From Methylobacterium phyllostachyos (lineage in GTDB: Bacteria; Pseudomonadota; Alphaproteobacteria; Rhizobiales; Beijerinckiaceae), in assembly GCF_900103445.1 (NCBI RefSeq), contig NZ_FNHS01000018.1, forward strand, positions 1 to 64,000: a stretch of DNA of 64,000 nucleotides, in the 5' to 3' direction. Below are positions 9,549 through 18,291 of the stretch, in pieces. Within the stretch, counting starts at the first letter, position 1. Each line of letters opens with the position of its first letter. The notes beneath the pieces were generated by a model that was given only the letters and a program-made list of their open reading frames with translations, did no database searches and was not told the origin of the DNA. The position numbers were made by a program, and so were the translations under genes.

Positions 9549-10691
9549 ATGACTGCCGTCGTTCGTTTGCGCCAATGGCTCCAGGATTCGGCGCTGCCCC
9601 TCTGGTCGACCATCGGTGTCGACGGCGAGCGCGGTTTCGTCGAGCGGCTTACGTCCGAGGGCGTACCGGATCTTGCCGCATCCAAGCGGCTGCGGGTGCA
9701 AGCCCGGCAGATCTACGTCTTCTCCCACGCACATGTGCTGGGCTTGGCCCCGAACGGTCTCGCTGTCGCGACCCTGGGCCATGATTTCGTGATGCGGCAT
9801 GGCTTTCCCGACGGCGTGGAGAAGGGCGCCGTCCACGCGCTCGCCCGCGAGGGGGCGGTGCGCGACGCCAAGCGCGACACGTACGACCACGCGTTCCTGC
9901 TCTTCGCCTTCAGCTGGTATTATCGCGCCAGCGGTCGCCCCGAGGTTCGCGCCACGATCCGCCGGCTCGGCGATGCGATCTGGGCCCTCCTCCGGCATCC
10001 CGGCGGTGCAGGCTTCGCGATCGACGACAGCGGTCTCGACGATCTGCATCAGAACCCGCACATGCATCTCTTCGAGGCCGTGCTCGCCGCCTACGAGGCG
10101 ACGGGCGACGCGGTGTTCCTCGATCGGGCCCATGAGCTCTTCGCCCTGTTCCGCAGCCGGATGTTCGATCCCGAGCGGGGGGTGTTGCGGGAGTTCTACG
10201 ACGCGCGCTGGCAACCCGTAGCCGGTGAAGCCGGGCAGATCGTCGAGCCCGGCCACCATTGCGAATGGATCTGGCTGCTCAAGCGCTATGCCGATTGTGC
10301 GGGCGAGACGCTCTGCGACGAGGCCTATCAACTGAACGCATTCGTCGAGCGGTATGGGCGGCCGGGCGGTGGCATACTCCTGTGCGACGAGGTGTGGATC
10401 GACGGCCGTGCCAAGAAGTTGAGCACCCGTTCGTGGCCGCAGACGGAAGCGGTCAAAGCCGACATCGCGCTGGCCGAGGCCCGCGGCGAACCACTTGGCC
10501 CCCGGGCAGATGCCACCGTCGACGCGCTGCTCGACACGTTTCTCGACCGCTGGATCGCGGGGGCCTGGATCGATTGGGTCGATGTCGGCGGCACGCCGCT
10601 CGTCCAGGCCATCCCGGCCAGCACCCTGTATCACATCTTCCTGGCGTCGTCGGAGTATCTGCGAGCGCGCAACGCCCTCGCCCCCTCGTGA
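9549..10691 (+). CDS. AGE-family sugar epimerase/isomerase
   Basis: This belongs to the N-acylglucosamine 2-epimerase / mannose isomerase superfamily, an (alpha/alpha)6-barrel of 380 residues. Visible family segments are RLRVQARQIYVFSHA, the DHAFLLFAFSWYYRA segment, NPHMHLFEA, GHHCEWIWLLKRY and RSWPQTEAVKA, which include the conserved catalytic His residues and the Arg/Glu pair. It starts at ATG 9549 behind AAGGTAGG. Members interconvert GlcNAc/ManNAc or aldose/ketose pairs such as mannose/fructose. Its position directly after gmhB, with no gmhA in the window, makes an aldose-ketose isomerase role in heptose or mannose supply possible, but the substrate cannot be read from sequence. Confidence 0.88.
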   Translation: MTAVVRLRQWLQDSALPLWSTIGVDGERGFVERLTSEGVPDLAASKRLRVQARQIYVFSHAHVLGLAPNGLAVATLGHDFVMRHGFPDGVEKGAVHALAREGAVRDAKRDTYDHAFLLFAFSWYYRASGRPEVRATIRRLGDAIWALLRHPGGAGFAIDDSGLDDLHQNPHMHLFEAVLAAYEATGDAVFLDRAHELFALFRSRMFDPERGVLREFYDARWQPVAGEAGQIVEPGHHCEWIWLLKRYADCAGETLCDEAYQLNAFVERYGRPGGGILLCDEVWIDGRAKKLSTRSWPQTEAVKADIALAEARGEPLGPRADATVDALLDTFLDRWIAGAWIDWVDVGGTPLVQAIPASTLYHIFLASSEYLRARNALAPS

Positions 10692-10719
10692 CCGGGGCCT
10701 CCGCCGGCCAGCGCCCGGC

Positions 10720-11709
10720 TCAACGGTACGGATCGTCCTGCCGCAGGTAGCCGCGGACGTAATCCGACACGCCGTCCTCAAGCGATGTGAACGGCTCCGC
10801 ATAACCGGCCGCGCGCAGGCGCTCCATCTCGGCCTTGGTGTAGTACTGGTACTTCCCGCGCAGCTGCTCGGGCATCTCGATGAATTCGATGGCCTCCGGG
10901 AGATCCAGTGCAGCGAACAGGCTGCGCCCGAGGTCCAGCCATGAGCGGGCTTGGCCCGTTCCGAGGTTGAATAGGCCCGATACCCCCGGGTGTTCGAGCA
11001 GCCAGGTCACCACCCGGGCGCAGTCCTTGACGTAGATGAAGTCTCTGAGCTGGCCGCCATCGGTATAATCGGCTCGGTAGCTGCGGAAGAGACGCAGGGG
11101 TTCCCCGGCAGCGACGCGCGCCGCGTTGTGGGCGACCACGCTCTTCATGGACCCCTTGTGATACTCGTTCGGACCGTAGACGTTGAAGAACTTGAGCCCG
11201 ACCCATTGCGGTGGCGTCGGCTGCCCCTGGGCGACGATCCGCGCGATCCGCCTGTCGATGAAATGCTTGCTCCAACCGTAGGCGTTCAGCGGGCGGAACC
11301 TGGCCAGCGCGTCCGGTGAGAACATGTCGTCGAAACCGGCATGCCCGTCGCCATACGTTGCCGCGGATGACGCGTAGATCAGCGGAACACCATGGTCAGT
11401 GCACCACGCCCAGAGGTCCAGAGTCAGGCGGATGTTGTTGTGGGTGATACTGTCGACATCCGTCTCCGTCGTGGCGCTGATCGCGCCCATATGGATGATG
11501 CCCGCCACCGCGTTTCCGTTTTGCGCGAGCCATCGGAACAGGTCTTCCGGCATGATGATGTCGGCGATCTCGTGCTTCGCCAGATTCCGCCAGCGCTCGT
11601 CCTGGCGCAGCCAGTCGCACACGACCACCGCGTGGCCGGCCGCGGCCAGCTCGGCCGCGATGTTTGAGCCGATCATGCCGGCACCACCGGTGACGAGATA
11701 CATGCTCAC
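10720..11709 (-). CDS. hldD: ADP-L-glycero-D-manno-heptose 6-epimerase
   Basis: HldD (RfaD/GmhD) is an extended short-chain dehydrogenase that inverts C6 of ADP-D-glycero-D-manno-heptose using bound NADP. The 329 residues begin MYLVTGGAGMIGSNIAAEL with the TGGAGMIG nucleotide motif. They also contain HMGAISATTETDVD, the SSAATYG catalytic Ser segment, YGWSKHFID (YxxxK) and KFFNVYGPNEYHKG, all diagnostic of this enzyme. The gene overlaps the 3' end of hldE by 4 bases (11706-11709), so the two are translated from one message. Convergent with the AGE isomerase gene. Confidence 0.96.
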   Translation of the reverse strand: MSMYLVTGGAGMIGSNIAAELAAAGHAVVVCDWLRQDERWRNLAKHEIADIIMPEDLFRWLAQNGNAVAGIIHMGAISATTETDVDSITHNNIRLTLDLWAWCTDHGVPLIYASSAATYGDGHAGFDDMFSPDALARFRPLNAYGWSKHFIDRRIARIVAQGQPTPPQWVGLKFFNVYGPNEYHKGSMKSVVAHNAARVAAGEPLRLFRSYRADYTDGGQLRDFIYVKDCARVVTWLLEHPGVSGLFNLGTGQARSWLDLGRSLFAALDLPEAIEFIEMPEQLRGKYQYYTKAEMERLRAAGYAEPFTSLEDGVSDYVRGYLRQDDPYR

Positions 11710-13172
11710 GAGACCTTCCGTGTCAGCCGATCGATGATATCGCTGGTGCTGTGCCCAGCCGCGATGTCGGCCAGGAACACCTCGCCGCCGTATCCGAGCA
11801 CCAAGCTCGAGCCTACGACTTGGTCGACCGTGTAGTCCTTGCCCTTGATCAGCACGTCGGGGCGGATCGCGTCGATCAGCCCGATCGGTGTATCGTCATC
11901 GAACAGGATGACGAGGTCCACCGATTGCAGCGACGCGAGCACGATCGCGCGCGAATCCTCGTGCTGGACCGGCCTTAACGGGCCCTTGAGCCGCTGGATC
12001 GAGGCATCGGTGTTCAGCCCGACGATGAGATGATCGCACGTGCTCCGAGCCTGAGCGAGCTGGGATACGTGCCCGGGATGGATGAGATCGAAACAGCCGT
12101 TCGTGAACCCGATGCGCTTGCCGCTGGACCGCCACCGCGCGACCTGCGTCAGCGCCTCGTCGGGAGACTTGATCTTGCGGTCCGTGGTCTGAACCCATTC
12201 CTGGCGCAGCTCGCGCGCGAGCTCATCGGCGGTGACGACCGCGGTCCCCGGTTTGGCGACTGCCATGCCCGCGGCCACGTTAGCGAGTTCGACCCCCTCC
12301 ATCAGCGGCAGACCCGCCGCCGCACTCAGCGCCAAGGTCGCGATCACGGTATCGCCCGCGCCCGACACATCGAAAACCTCCCGCGCCAAGGCAGGCAGAT
12401 GCCGGACGTCGCGGCCGCGTTCGGCCAAAGTCATCCCGCGCGGTCCGCGGGTGATCAGGATGGCCGGCGAATGCGCCATGCGTTGAAGCAGCTGCTCGGC
12501 CGCCTCCGTGACCGACCGGTCGTCTCCGTCGCACGGGATGCCGGTGGCGGTGCTCGCCTCCCCGGCATTGGGCGTCATCAGCGTCACCCCGTCATAGCGC
12601 GAGACGTCGCTGCTTTTCGGGTCGGCGATGACGGGTTTACCCGCGGCCCGCGCCTGCGCGATCACGTCCCGGAGCAGGTCCGGGCTCAGCGTCCCCTTAG
12701 CATAATCGGACAGGACGACGGCATCGGCCTGCGGAAGATGGCGCGCAAACGCCGCCAAGAGGGGTTCCGGCGCGGCCGCGTGGGTCTGCTCCGCATCGAC
12801 GCGCAGCATCTGCTGCTGAGCGGCGATGTAGCGCGTCTTCTGTGTGGTCGGGCGGCCGTCGCTCACCAGATCCGCCTGGATGCCGGGTTCGCTCGTCACC
12901 TTGGCCCGTAGGGCGAGACCGGCGGTATCGTGACCGGCAAGCCCAATCAGGATCGCCTCGCCGCCGAGCGCCGCGATGTTACGCGCGACGTTGCCGGCGC
13001 CGCCCAGCATGACGTCCTCCCTCCCGATACGGACCACCGGAATCGGCGCCTCCGGCGAGATGCGGGTGCACTGGCCGTAGACGAACGTGTCCAGCATCAC
13101 GTCGCCAAGCACGATGACGCGCCTTCCCTGCAGCTCGTTCAGGCGCTCGGCAGACCAAAACGTCATCGACAT
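11706..13172 (-). CDS. hldE: Bifunctional heptose 7-phosphate kinase / heptose 1-phosphate adenylyltransferase
   Basis: HldE (RfaE) makes heptose 1,7-bisphosphate and, after GmhB acts, ADP-heptose. The N-terminal ribokinase-type domain has VIVLGDVMLDTFVYG, GGAGNVARNIAALGG, LSDYAKGTL and the anion-hole motif VSGAGDTVIATLA (about residue 265). The C-terminal cytidylyltransferase-like domain has KRIGFTNGCFDLIHPGHVSQL and VGLNTDASIQRLKG. Both halves are intact and the 488-residue length is normal. Start choice among GTG 13175, ATG 13172 and ATG 13166 is not certain; 13172 is the first ATG. With hldD it forms a two-gene operon. Confidence 0.95.
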   Translation of the reverse strand: MSMTFWSAERLNELQGRRVIVLGDVMLDTFVYGQCTRISPEAPIPVVRIGREDVMLGGAGNVARNIAALGGEAILIGLAGHDTAGLALRAKVTSEPGIQADLVSDGRPTTQKTRYIAAQQQMLRVDAEQTHAAAPEPLLAAFARHLPQADAVVLSDYAKGTLSPDLLRDVIAQARAAGKPVIADPKSSDVSRYDGVTLMTPNAGEASTATGIPCDGDDRSVTEAAEQLLQRMAHSPAILITRGPRGMTLAERGRDVRHLPALAREVFDVSGAGDTVIATLALSAAAGLPLMEGVELANVAAGMAVAKPGTAVVTADELARELRQEWVQTTDRKIKSPDEALTQVARWRSSGKRIGFTNGCFDLIHPGHVSQLAQARSTCDHLIVGLNTDASIQRLKGPLRPVQHEDSRAIVLASLQSVDLVILFDDDTPIGLIDAIRPDVLIKGKDYTVDQVVGSSLVLGYGGEVFLADIAAGHSTSDIIDRLTRKVS

Positions 13173-13175
13173 CAC

Positions 13176-13679
13176 CGTTTTCAGACTGCCCGGCCGGGCG
13201 GTTGCAGCTCAGGCGGTCGCCATCGGGAATGCCGCAGGCGACCCTCGGATACCGGTCTCAAGCCCTGTCGACGAAGCGGCTTGGCTCGATCCGCAGCACT
13301 TGAGTTCCACGCCCGACTCTGCCGCGGGGTCCAGTCACGCGTTAGACGGCGCGAATATAACTGATTGCGGCGATCATGACACCGTGCTGACCGAGGGCGT
13401 CCAATACCGAGGCGCGGACACCGCGGCCTTACACACATCCAATACGCGTTGTCAGTAGTCAGAAGCGGCCAAGGATCTGCAGGCGCCGTCGTCAGATGCG
13501 CTCCTTCGCGCCTCACCCATATCGCCTGCCGAGCGGCGCACAGGATTGCAGAATGGTTCTGCCGCCTCACTCCGACCAACCGATCGCCGCGCACAAGCCA
13601 TCGGCGAGCGTACGACACCGGGGATGCCTGTAGCGCGATGACGGTTATCGCAGGCGCGCCCGACCCCAGGGGGAGCGGC
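13176..13679. other. Gene-less stretch upstream of hldE
   Basis: This 500-base gap lies between the 3' end of the chain-length gene and the hldE start on the same strand. The open frames are Arg-rich and lack motifs. It should contain the hldE promoter on the minus strand, but I cannot point to a convincing box. Confidence 0.5.
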
Positions 13680-15305
13680 TCAGCCCTCAACGTCGACGAG
13701 GATCGTCGATATGATATCCGCGTTGGACGAACGAATGAGGTTGAGACAGAACTGGTACTGATCCGGGAGCAGCCGCCCCGTTTCGGCGACCAGGATGGCG
13801 CCGTCGATGTAGTCGAAGAGCGTCCTCGCCGCCTTGCTGGTGCGGAGATCGGGCAGGTCGATCAACACCAGCGGACCGGCATGTTCGGTGTTCCTGAGAT
13901 TGGTCAGCACGTTGTCGAGCGGCTCACAGAGATCGTAAGATTTCCCAGGAGAGTAGCAGTAGATGCGTACGTACTGCTCCGCGGGGGACTCGCTCTCCAT
14001 CGACGTCTTGGCCAGCGGATACATCGATGAATCCGATGACGACGTCTGGGCCGCCTGTCCGCGCGTCACGAAGGAGCACGCATCGACCACGATGACGTGG
14101 CCGCCGCCATTCGAGATATGTTGCGCCACGTCGCGCAGCAGCCGCGATCCGATCCGGGGCTTGTTGTAGGATACGAAGCCGATCGCCGTCGACCGGCGGT
14201 GGCGGGAGATGAACCTCAGATACGTATCGATGTCTCCGATCGCGTCCCTGTGCGGCCGGCCGCGCAGCTTGCTTCGGCCCGTGGGATCGCTCGCCTGGAC
14301 GGTTGCGATGCACTCGACCCGGGAGATGCGCTCCAGATCGTCCGCGCCTTTGATCGCCTCGCTCAATTGGTGCCATATCGTCGAGGCGATGATGGCGCCG
14401 ATCGGGCCCAAGATAGCCGCGTAAATGATGACGAGGATGGGTTGCGGATATGAGCGGCCCAGTGGCGCGACCGCGCTACCGATGACCCGCGCATCCGCGT
14501 CCGGAAAGAACATCGTCGGGACGGTGCCGTCGATGACGGCACGCTCGGCCGCGTTCAACTCGGACTTCAACCGCTCGATGCGCACCTGCAGATATTCGGA
14601 ACCGCCCTGCGCCGCAGCCGCCTTCGCGGCGATCTGCTCATAGATGTACTGCATCACGACGGCGTTGGAGAGCCGCGCCGCAAGTTCCGGCGTCTCCGCG
14701 TACGAGGAGATCTCGATGACGTAGGAGAGACCGATGCGGCGGGCGTTCACCCGCTGCATGAAGCGCTGGAAGGCGATCTCGCGCTTCACCTCGCTGCTTT
14801 TCTCCTGATCCGGGCTCGTATGCGCTGGGGTTGACCCGCGGAAGAGGCCGAAGATTTTGCGTGATGCCGTCGACAGGATGCCATGGTTGAGGCTGAGCAG
14901 CTGGACGTCTTCCGGCTTCAACTTGTTAAACACAGCCCTCAACAGGATCTCGGATCGGATGACCTGCAGCTGGCTATCGGCCTGCGCGCTATCGAGCATG
15001 ACCGGCTGGTTCGCCGACGCGTCGCTCGCCGACCCCACCTGTCTCCGCGGCTCGAGGGTCAGGCTCGCCGTTGCAACGTAAATGTCGGCCGCGAGACTCA
15101 AGTAGAAGATGGCCGAGAAAGCGGCGGCCAGCGACCACCAGAAGATCCAGCGCCGGTTTCTCTGGATGCTGTTTCGCAGATCCGAGAGTTTTAGATTCAG
15201 AATTGCGCCGGATTGCTCATGGGGCGGAACGATTTTCTGCGGCGCGATCTTTCCATCATTATTTGCGACTCGCTTTGTGGCAAAGTTCAAATCATGCTGG
15301 TTCAT
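13680..15305 (-). CDS. Polysaccharide chain-length/co-polymerase protein (Wzz type) with degenerate kinase domain
   Basis: This inner-membrane polysaccharide co-polymerase (PCP-2a-like, 541 residues) controls chain length and export. It has a cytoplasmic N-terminus, a membrane span at about 53-72 (WIFWWSLAAAFSAIFYLSLA), a long periplasmic helical part with the Wzz-like YVATASLTLEPR start, and a second span near 289-311 (PILVIIYAAILGPIGAIIA). The C-terminal Rossmann-like domain aligns in layout with bacterial tyrosine kinases, but the Walker A place (about 374-388) reads GFVSYNKPRIGSRLL, with no GKS/T. Walker A' reads VIVVDACS and Walker B VLIDLPDL, and no C-terminal Tyr cluster is seen. It is therefore probably not an active kinase. 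ATG 15305 has GGAG six bases upstream and is preferred to GTG 15317. Confidence 0.87.
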   Translation of the reverse strand: MNQHDLNFATKRVANNDGKIAPQKIVPPHEQSGAILNLKLSDLRNSIQRNRRWIFWWSLAAAFSAIFYLSLAADIYVATASLTLEPRRQVGSASDASANQPVMLDSAQADSQLQVIRSEILLRAVFNKLKPEDVQLLSLNHGILSTASRKIFGLFRGSTPAHTSPDQEKSSEVKREIAFQRFMQRVNARRIGLSYVIEISSYAETPELAARLSNAVVMQYIYEQIAAKAAAAQGGSEYLQVRIERLKSELNAAERAVIDGTVPTMFFPDADARVIGSAVAPLGRSYPQPILVIIYAAILGPIGAIIASTIWHQLSEAIKGADDLERISRVECIATVQASDPTGRSKLRGRPHRDAIGDIDTYLRFISRHRRSTAIGFVSYNKPRIGSRLLRDVAQHISNGGGHVIVVDACSFVTRGQAAQTSSSDSSMYPLAKTSMESESPAEQYVRIYCYSPGKSYDLCEPLDNVLTNLRNTEHAGPLVLIDLPDLRTSKAARTLFDYIDGAILVAETGRLLPDQYQFCLNLIRSSNADIISTILVDVEG

Positions 15306-15319
15306 ACATCGCTCCACGA

Positions 15320-15346
15320 GCGGATGAGGTTCCTCACCTCATCCGC
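15320..15346 (-). promoter_or_regulatory. Perfect inverted repeat just upstream of the chain-length gene
   Basis: The arms GCGGATGAGGT and ACCTCATCCGC (11 bp, perfect) are separated by TCCTC. It lies 15-41 bases upstream of ATG 15305, immediately before the ribosome site. It could be an operator for a dimeric regulator or a 5'-leader hairpin that controls translation. The sequence alone does not decide between them. Confidence 0.5.
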
Positions 15347-15769
15347 GGACATCGCCGCAACCGCTTTAGAAGACCACATTTGCCGCCAAAATGATTATGA
15401 TATGTTGCGCACCCGTATTACGCACCCGAAAATTCGGTTTTTTACTAACACTTCCGCCATTTTCGAACAAGGACGGCTCCCTTCGGCGCGGATGCCGTCG
15501 GCACTGACGTTTCCGATGACGCGGTCGTGCGGCGATCCGCCGAAACGGCATCGGTCGCGATGTTTGCCTTGATCGACACTCCGCTGGAGAATCCCGGCCG
15601 AGGCTCGCCCAGACAATTCTGCCTGCGCAGGGCTCGAAGGGGGCACACGCCGCCCTGCCAGAAGGCGAACGTCGTCGCCGCGGCTTGCTTCGTATTTGAT
15701 TCGATCTTAGAATTCAAAACTAACACTGCGCTGTAGACGACTCCGCAGCCGTAAAATATTGAGATCAAA
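15347..15769. other. Divergent intergenic region, AT-richer than average
   Basis: This region separates the chain-length gene (minus) from the glycoside-hydrolase-like gene (plus). Both should have promoters here. The stretches near 15395-15460 and 15690-15769 are visibly AT-rich. No protein-like frame is present. Confidence 0.6.
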
Positions 15770-17158
15770 ATGCATTTTAGTTCAAGCGTTAAAATCCTTT
15801 CGAAAGCGATGATTTGTGCGGTCGCGCTGTTGGCCGGCGTCGTAATCTTCGACGGTCGCCTGCTGAGGGGTGCAGCCTCTCCCGCCGCGGAGAGCGACGA
15901 TCACGACAGTCCTGTGGGCCCGTCAACCGTCAGCGCTTTCCTCGACTCGCTCGGCATCTGTATCCATCACGCCCAAGGCGTCCCGATGCAATCGTACATC
16001 GCGCCATTGAGATACATTGGCTTGAAAAACGTTCGAGATGATTTTGGAAACGATACGCAGAGTTACATCAATCTCTATCAAGCGATTGGCGTACGGGTCA
16101 GCCTGATCGCACGGGCCGAGCCCATGGACCACAATATCAATCGCTTGCGGCAGATCGCTCAGGCGGGGGCCCTGCTGTCGATCGAGGGTCCGAACGAGCC
16201 CAACAATTTTCCGATTGTCTATAATGGAAAAAAGGGCGGAGGCTCGGGCCTGTCGGCGGATTGGACCTCGGTCGCGGAGTTCCAGAGGGATCTGTACGCC
16301 GCCGTCAAGAAGGACGATGTCCTGTCGGCGCTTCCCGTCCTCGGCCCGTCCGAAGTTGGCGCGGAGCACCCGAATGTTGGGCTCCAGTTCAAGGCGCTCG
16401 ACGAATCGTCAGGCACCGCCTTTCCAGCTGGAACCAAGTTCTACGATTTTGCGAATGTGCATAACTACGTCTCATCCAATAAGAACGTGTATGTCGACAA
16501 CCAAGCTTGGCAGGCGGCCGATCCGCTGCTCAACAGCTATTGGGACGGCCTGTTTGGCAACCACGGCGTCACCTGGGGCTTCAAATACAAAGGTTACCCC
16601 GATGCCGCACTGGCCCAGCTTCCGCGGATGACAACGGAGACCGGCTGGGACTCGAAGAAAAATCCCGGCGGCGAACGTGTTCAAGGTATCATCATACTCA
16701 ATACCTTGTTCGCCCAATTCAAGCGGGACTGGTCCCGCACCTTCATCTACATGCTGCGGGATGGCGAGGGCGGCGTAGAGAATCAGGGCGTGTTCAATGC
16801 CGACTCGACACCCAAACTCGCGGCGACGTATCTTCATAACCTCACCCGGATCCTGGCGCCCGACGGTGTCACCCTTGCCTCGGACCTTGCGGCCTACAGG
16901 ATTACGGGCCGGCAAAATACCGTGCATGACTTCTCCCTCAAGGCCGCCGACGGTTCGCGAATCCTGGTGATTTGGAACGAGCGGGTCGAGGGCGGCAATC
17001 CGATCACGATCGACTTCGGACAGGTGAAATCCGACGTGCGCGCCTTCGATCCGGTTCAGGGGGTCGATGCGATCGCGACTTATCAGGCGGTGGAAAAAAT
17101 CACTTATACAATCAAGGACCAACCGCTCATTCTGAAGGTATCGTCTCCGAAACGGTGA
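15770..17158 (+). CDS. Exported glycoside-hydrolase-like (clan A TIM-barrel) protein
   Basis: This 462-residue protein begins with a signal peptide or anchor (ILSKAMICAVALLAGVVIFDG). The mature part resembles a clan GH-A (beta/alpha)8 barrel: a strand-4 motif LLSIEGPNEPNNFP near residue 142, whose Glu in NEP is the usual acid/base, and PRMTTETGWDSKK near 286, whose second Glu sits where the nucleophile is expected. A C-terminal beta domain follows (RILVIWNERVEGGNPITIDFG). It may trim or cleave the polymer exported by the neighbouring genes, a role known for periplasmic hydrolases in polysaccharide clusters. The exact GH family and substrate are not assignable by eye. ATG 15770 is taken; no strong ribosome site is seen. 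Confidence 0.75.
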   Translation: MHFSSSVKILSKAMICAVALLAGVVIFDGRLLRGAASPAAESDDHDSPVGPSTVSAFLDSLGICIHHAQGVPMQSYIAPLRYIGLKNVRDDFGNDTQSYINLYQAIGVRVSLIARAEPMDHNINRLRQIAQAGALLSIEGPNEPNNFPIVYNGKKGGGSGLSADWTSVAEFQRDLYAAVKKDDVLSALPVLGPSEVGAEHPNVGLQFKALDESSGTAFPAGTKFYDFANVHNYVSSNKNVYVDNQAWQAADPLLNSYWDGLFGNHGVTWGFKYKGYPDAALAQLPRMTTETGWDSKKNPGGERVQGIIILNTLFAQFKRDWSRTFIYMLRDGEGGVENQGVFNADSTPKLAATYLHNLTRILAPDGVTLASDLAAYRITGRQNTVHDFSLKAADGSRILVIWNERVEGGNPITIDFGQVKSDVRAFDPVQGVDAIATYQAVEKITYTIKDQPLILKVSSPKR

Positions 17159-17195
17159 TCGCCCGCCGCCTGGATTTAGAACCGCGCCGTCGGTC

Positions 17196-17222
17196 GCAGG
17201 GGTCGATGCCGACAACCCCTGC
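17196..17222. terminator. Hairpin between convergent genes (hydrolase and gmd)
   Basis: A perfect 8-bp stem (GCAGGGGT / ACCCCTGC) with an 11-base loop lies in the 98-base gap between two convergent stops. It may end transcription from both sides. No T-run is present. Confidence 0.4.
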
Positions 17223-17256
17223 TGACGTAGAAACGCTGCACGCGCATTTCGTACCG

Positions 17257-18291
17257 CTACCGATAGCTGTCGTTTCCCAGGCGTCGGAGGTCGGCCTCGA
17301 CCATGAGCGTGCAGAGGGCATGAAGGTCGGTCGACGGGAACCAGCCAAGGGTCTTCCGTGCCTTGGTGAAATCGCCAATGAGCGTATCGACCTCAGCCGG
17401 TCGGAAGAATGCCGGATCGACCTCCACGACCCGCTGCCCGGTCTGCCGGGACAAGGCAAATTCGTCCACGCCGGAGCCGGACCAGTCGAGATCGACGTCC
17501 GCCGCCCGGAAGGAGAGCGTCACGAAGTCCCGGACCGATGTGGTTTTATTCGTGGCGAGGACGAACGTGTCGGGCTTGTCGGCCTGCAACATGAGCCGCA
17601 TGCCTTCGACGTAATCTTTGGCATAACCCCAATCGCGCATCGCATTCAGATTGCCCAAGCGCAGCACGCCGCCCGATCCGCGGACGATACGGGCCACGCT
17701 GGACGTGATCTTCCGAGTCACGAATTCCGTGCCGCGCAACGGCGACTCATGGTTGAACAGGATGCCTGAGGCAGCGAATATATCGTAAGACTCCCGGTAG
17801 TTGATCGTCATCCAGTGCGCGAACAGCTTCGAGACGCCGTACGGGCTTCGCGGATAGAACGGCGTCGTCTCGTTCTGTGGCGTGCCCTGGACCAATCCGA
17901 ACATCTCGGCCGAGGACGCTTGATAATAACGCGTCTCCGCCTTTCGGGCCCGGATGGCTTCGAGAAAACCGAGTGGGCCGAGGCCTGTGATCTGAGCCGT
18001 GGTGAATGGTTGTTCGAAGGACACCTGAACGTGTGTCTGAGCCGCCAGGTTGTAGATCTCGTCCGGCGAAGATCGGTCGAGCAGACGCAGCGTCGAACCA
18101 AAGTCCGTCATGTCGTGCTGAAGCAGGACTAGATTCGAATGATTGCGAATATTTAATGCTTCGAGCCGCCAAAAATTCTCGGAGCTCGACCGGCGATACG
18201 TCGCATAGACCTTGTACCCACGCTGCAGCAAATTTTCAGCGAGATATGTGCCATCCTGGCCAGTCACCCCGGTAATGAGTGCCGTTCTCAT
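17257..18291 (-). CDS. gmd: GDP-mannose 4,6-dehydratase
   Basis: Gmd converts GDP-D-mannose into GDP-4-keto-6-deoxymannose, the precursor of GDP-fucose, GDP-rhamnose and perosamine. The 344 residues start MRTALITGVTGQDGTYLAENLL (TGxxGxxG motif), with NLAAQTHVQVSFEQP, the SSAEMFG segment containing the catalytic Ser/Glu, PYGVSKLFAHW (YxxxK), LFNHESPLRGTEFVTRKI and RDWGYAKDYVEGM, all hallmarks of this family. No partner reductase (fucose synthase or Rmd) is next to it, so the keto sugar may be handled by one of the SDR proteins elsewhere in the region. It overlaps the upstream glycosyltransferase stop by 4 bases. Confidence 0.95.
   Translation of the reverse strand: MRTALITGVTGQDGTYLAENLLQRGYKVYATYRRSSSENFWRLEALNIRNHSNLVLLQHDMTDFGSTLRLLDRSSPDEIYNLAAQTHVQVSFEQPFTTAQITGLGPLGFLEAIRARKAETRYYQASSAEMFGLVQGTPQNETTPFYPRSPYGVSKLFAHWMTINYRESYDIFAASGILFNHESPLRGTEFVTRKITSSVARIVRGSGGVLRLGNLNAMRDWGYAKDYVEGMRLMLQADKPDTFVLATNKTTSVRDFVTLSFRAADVDLDWSGSGVDEFALSRQTGQRVVEVDPAFFRPAEVDTLIGDFTKARKTLGWFPSTDLHALCTLMVEADLRRLGNDSYR

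Noticed and set aside
13181-13690. 169-codon minus-strand frame overlapping the chain-length gene end
   Set aside because: Arg/Pro/Trp-rich, no domain, no ribosome site; typical of a random frame.
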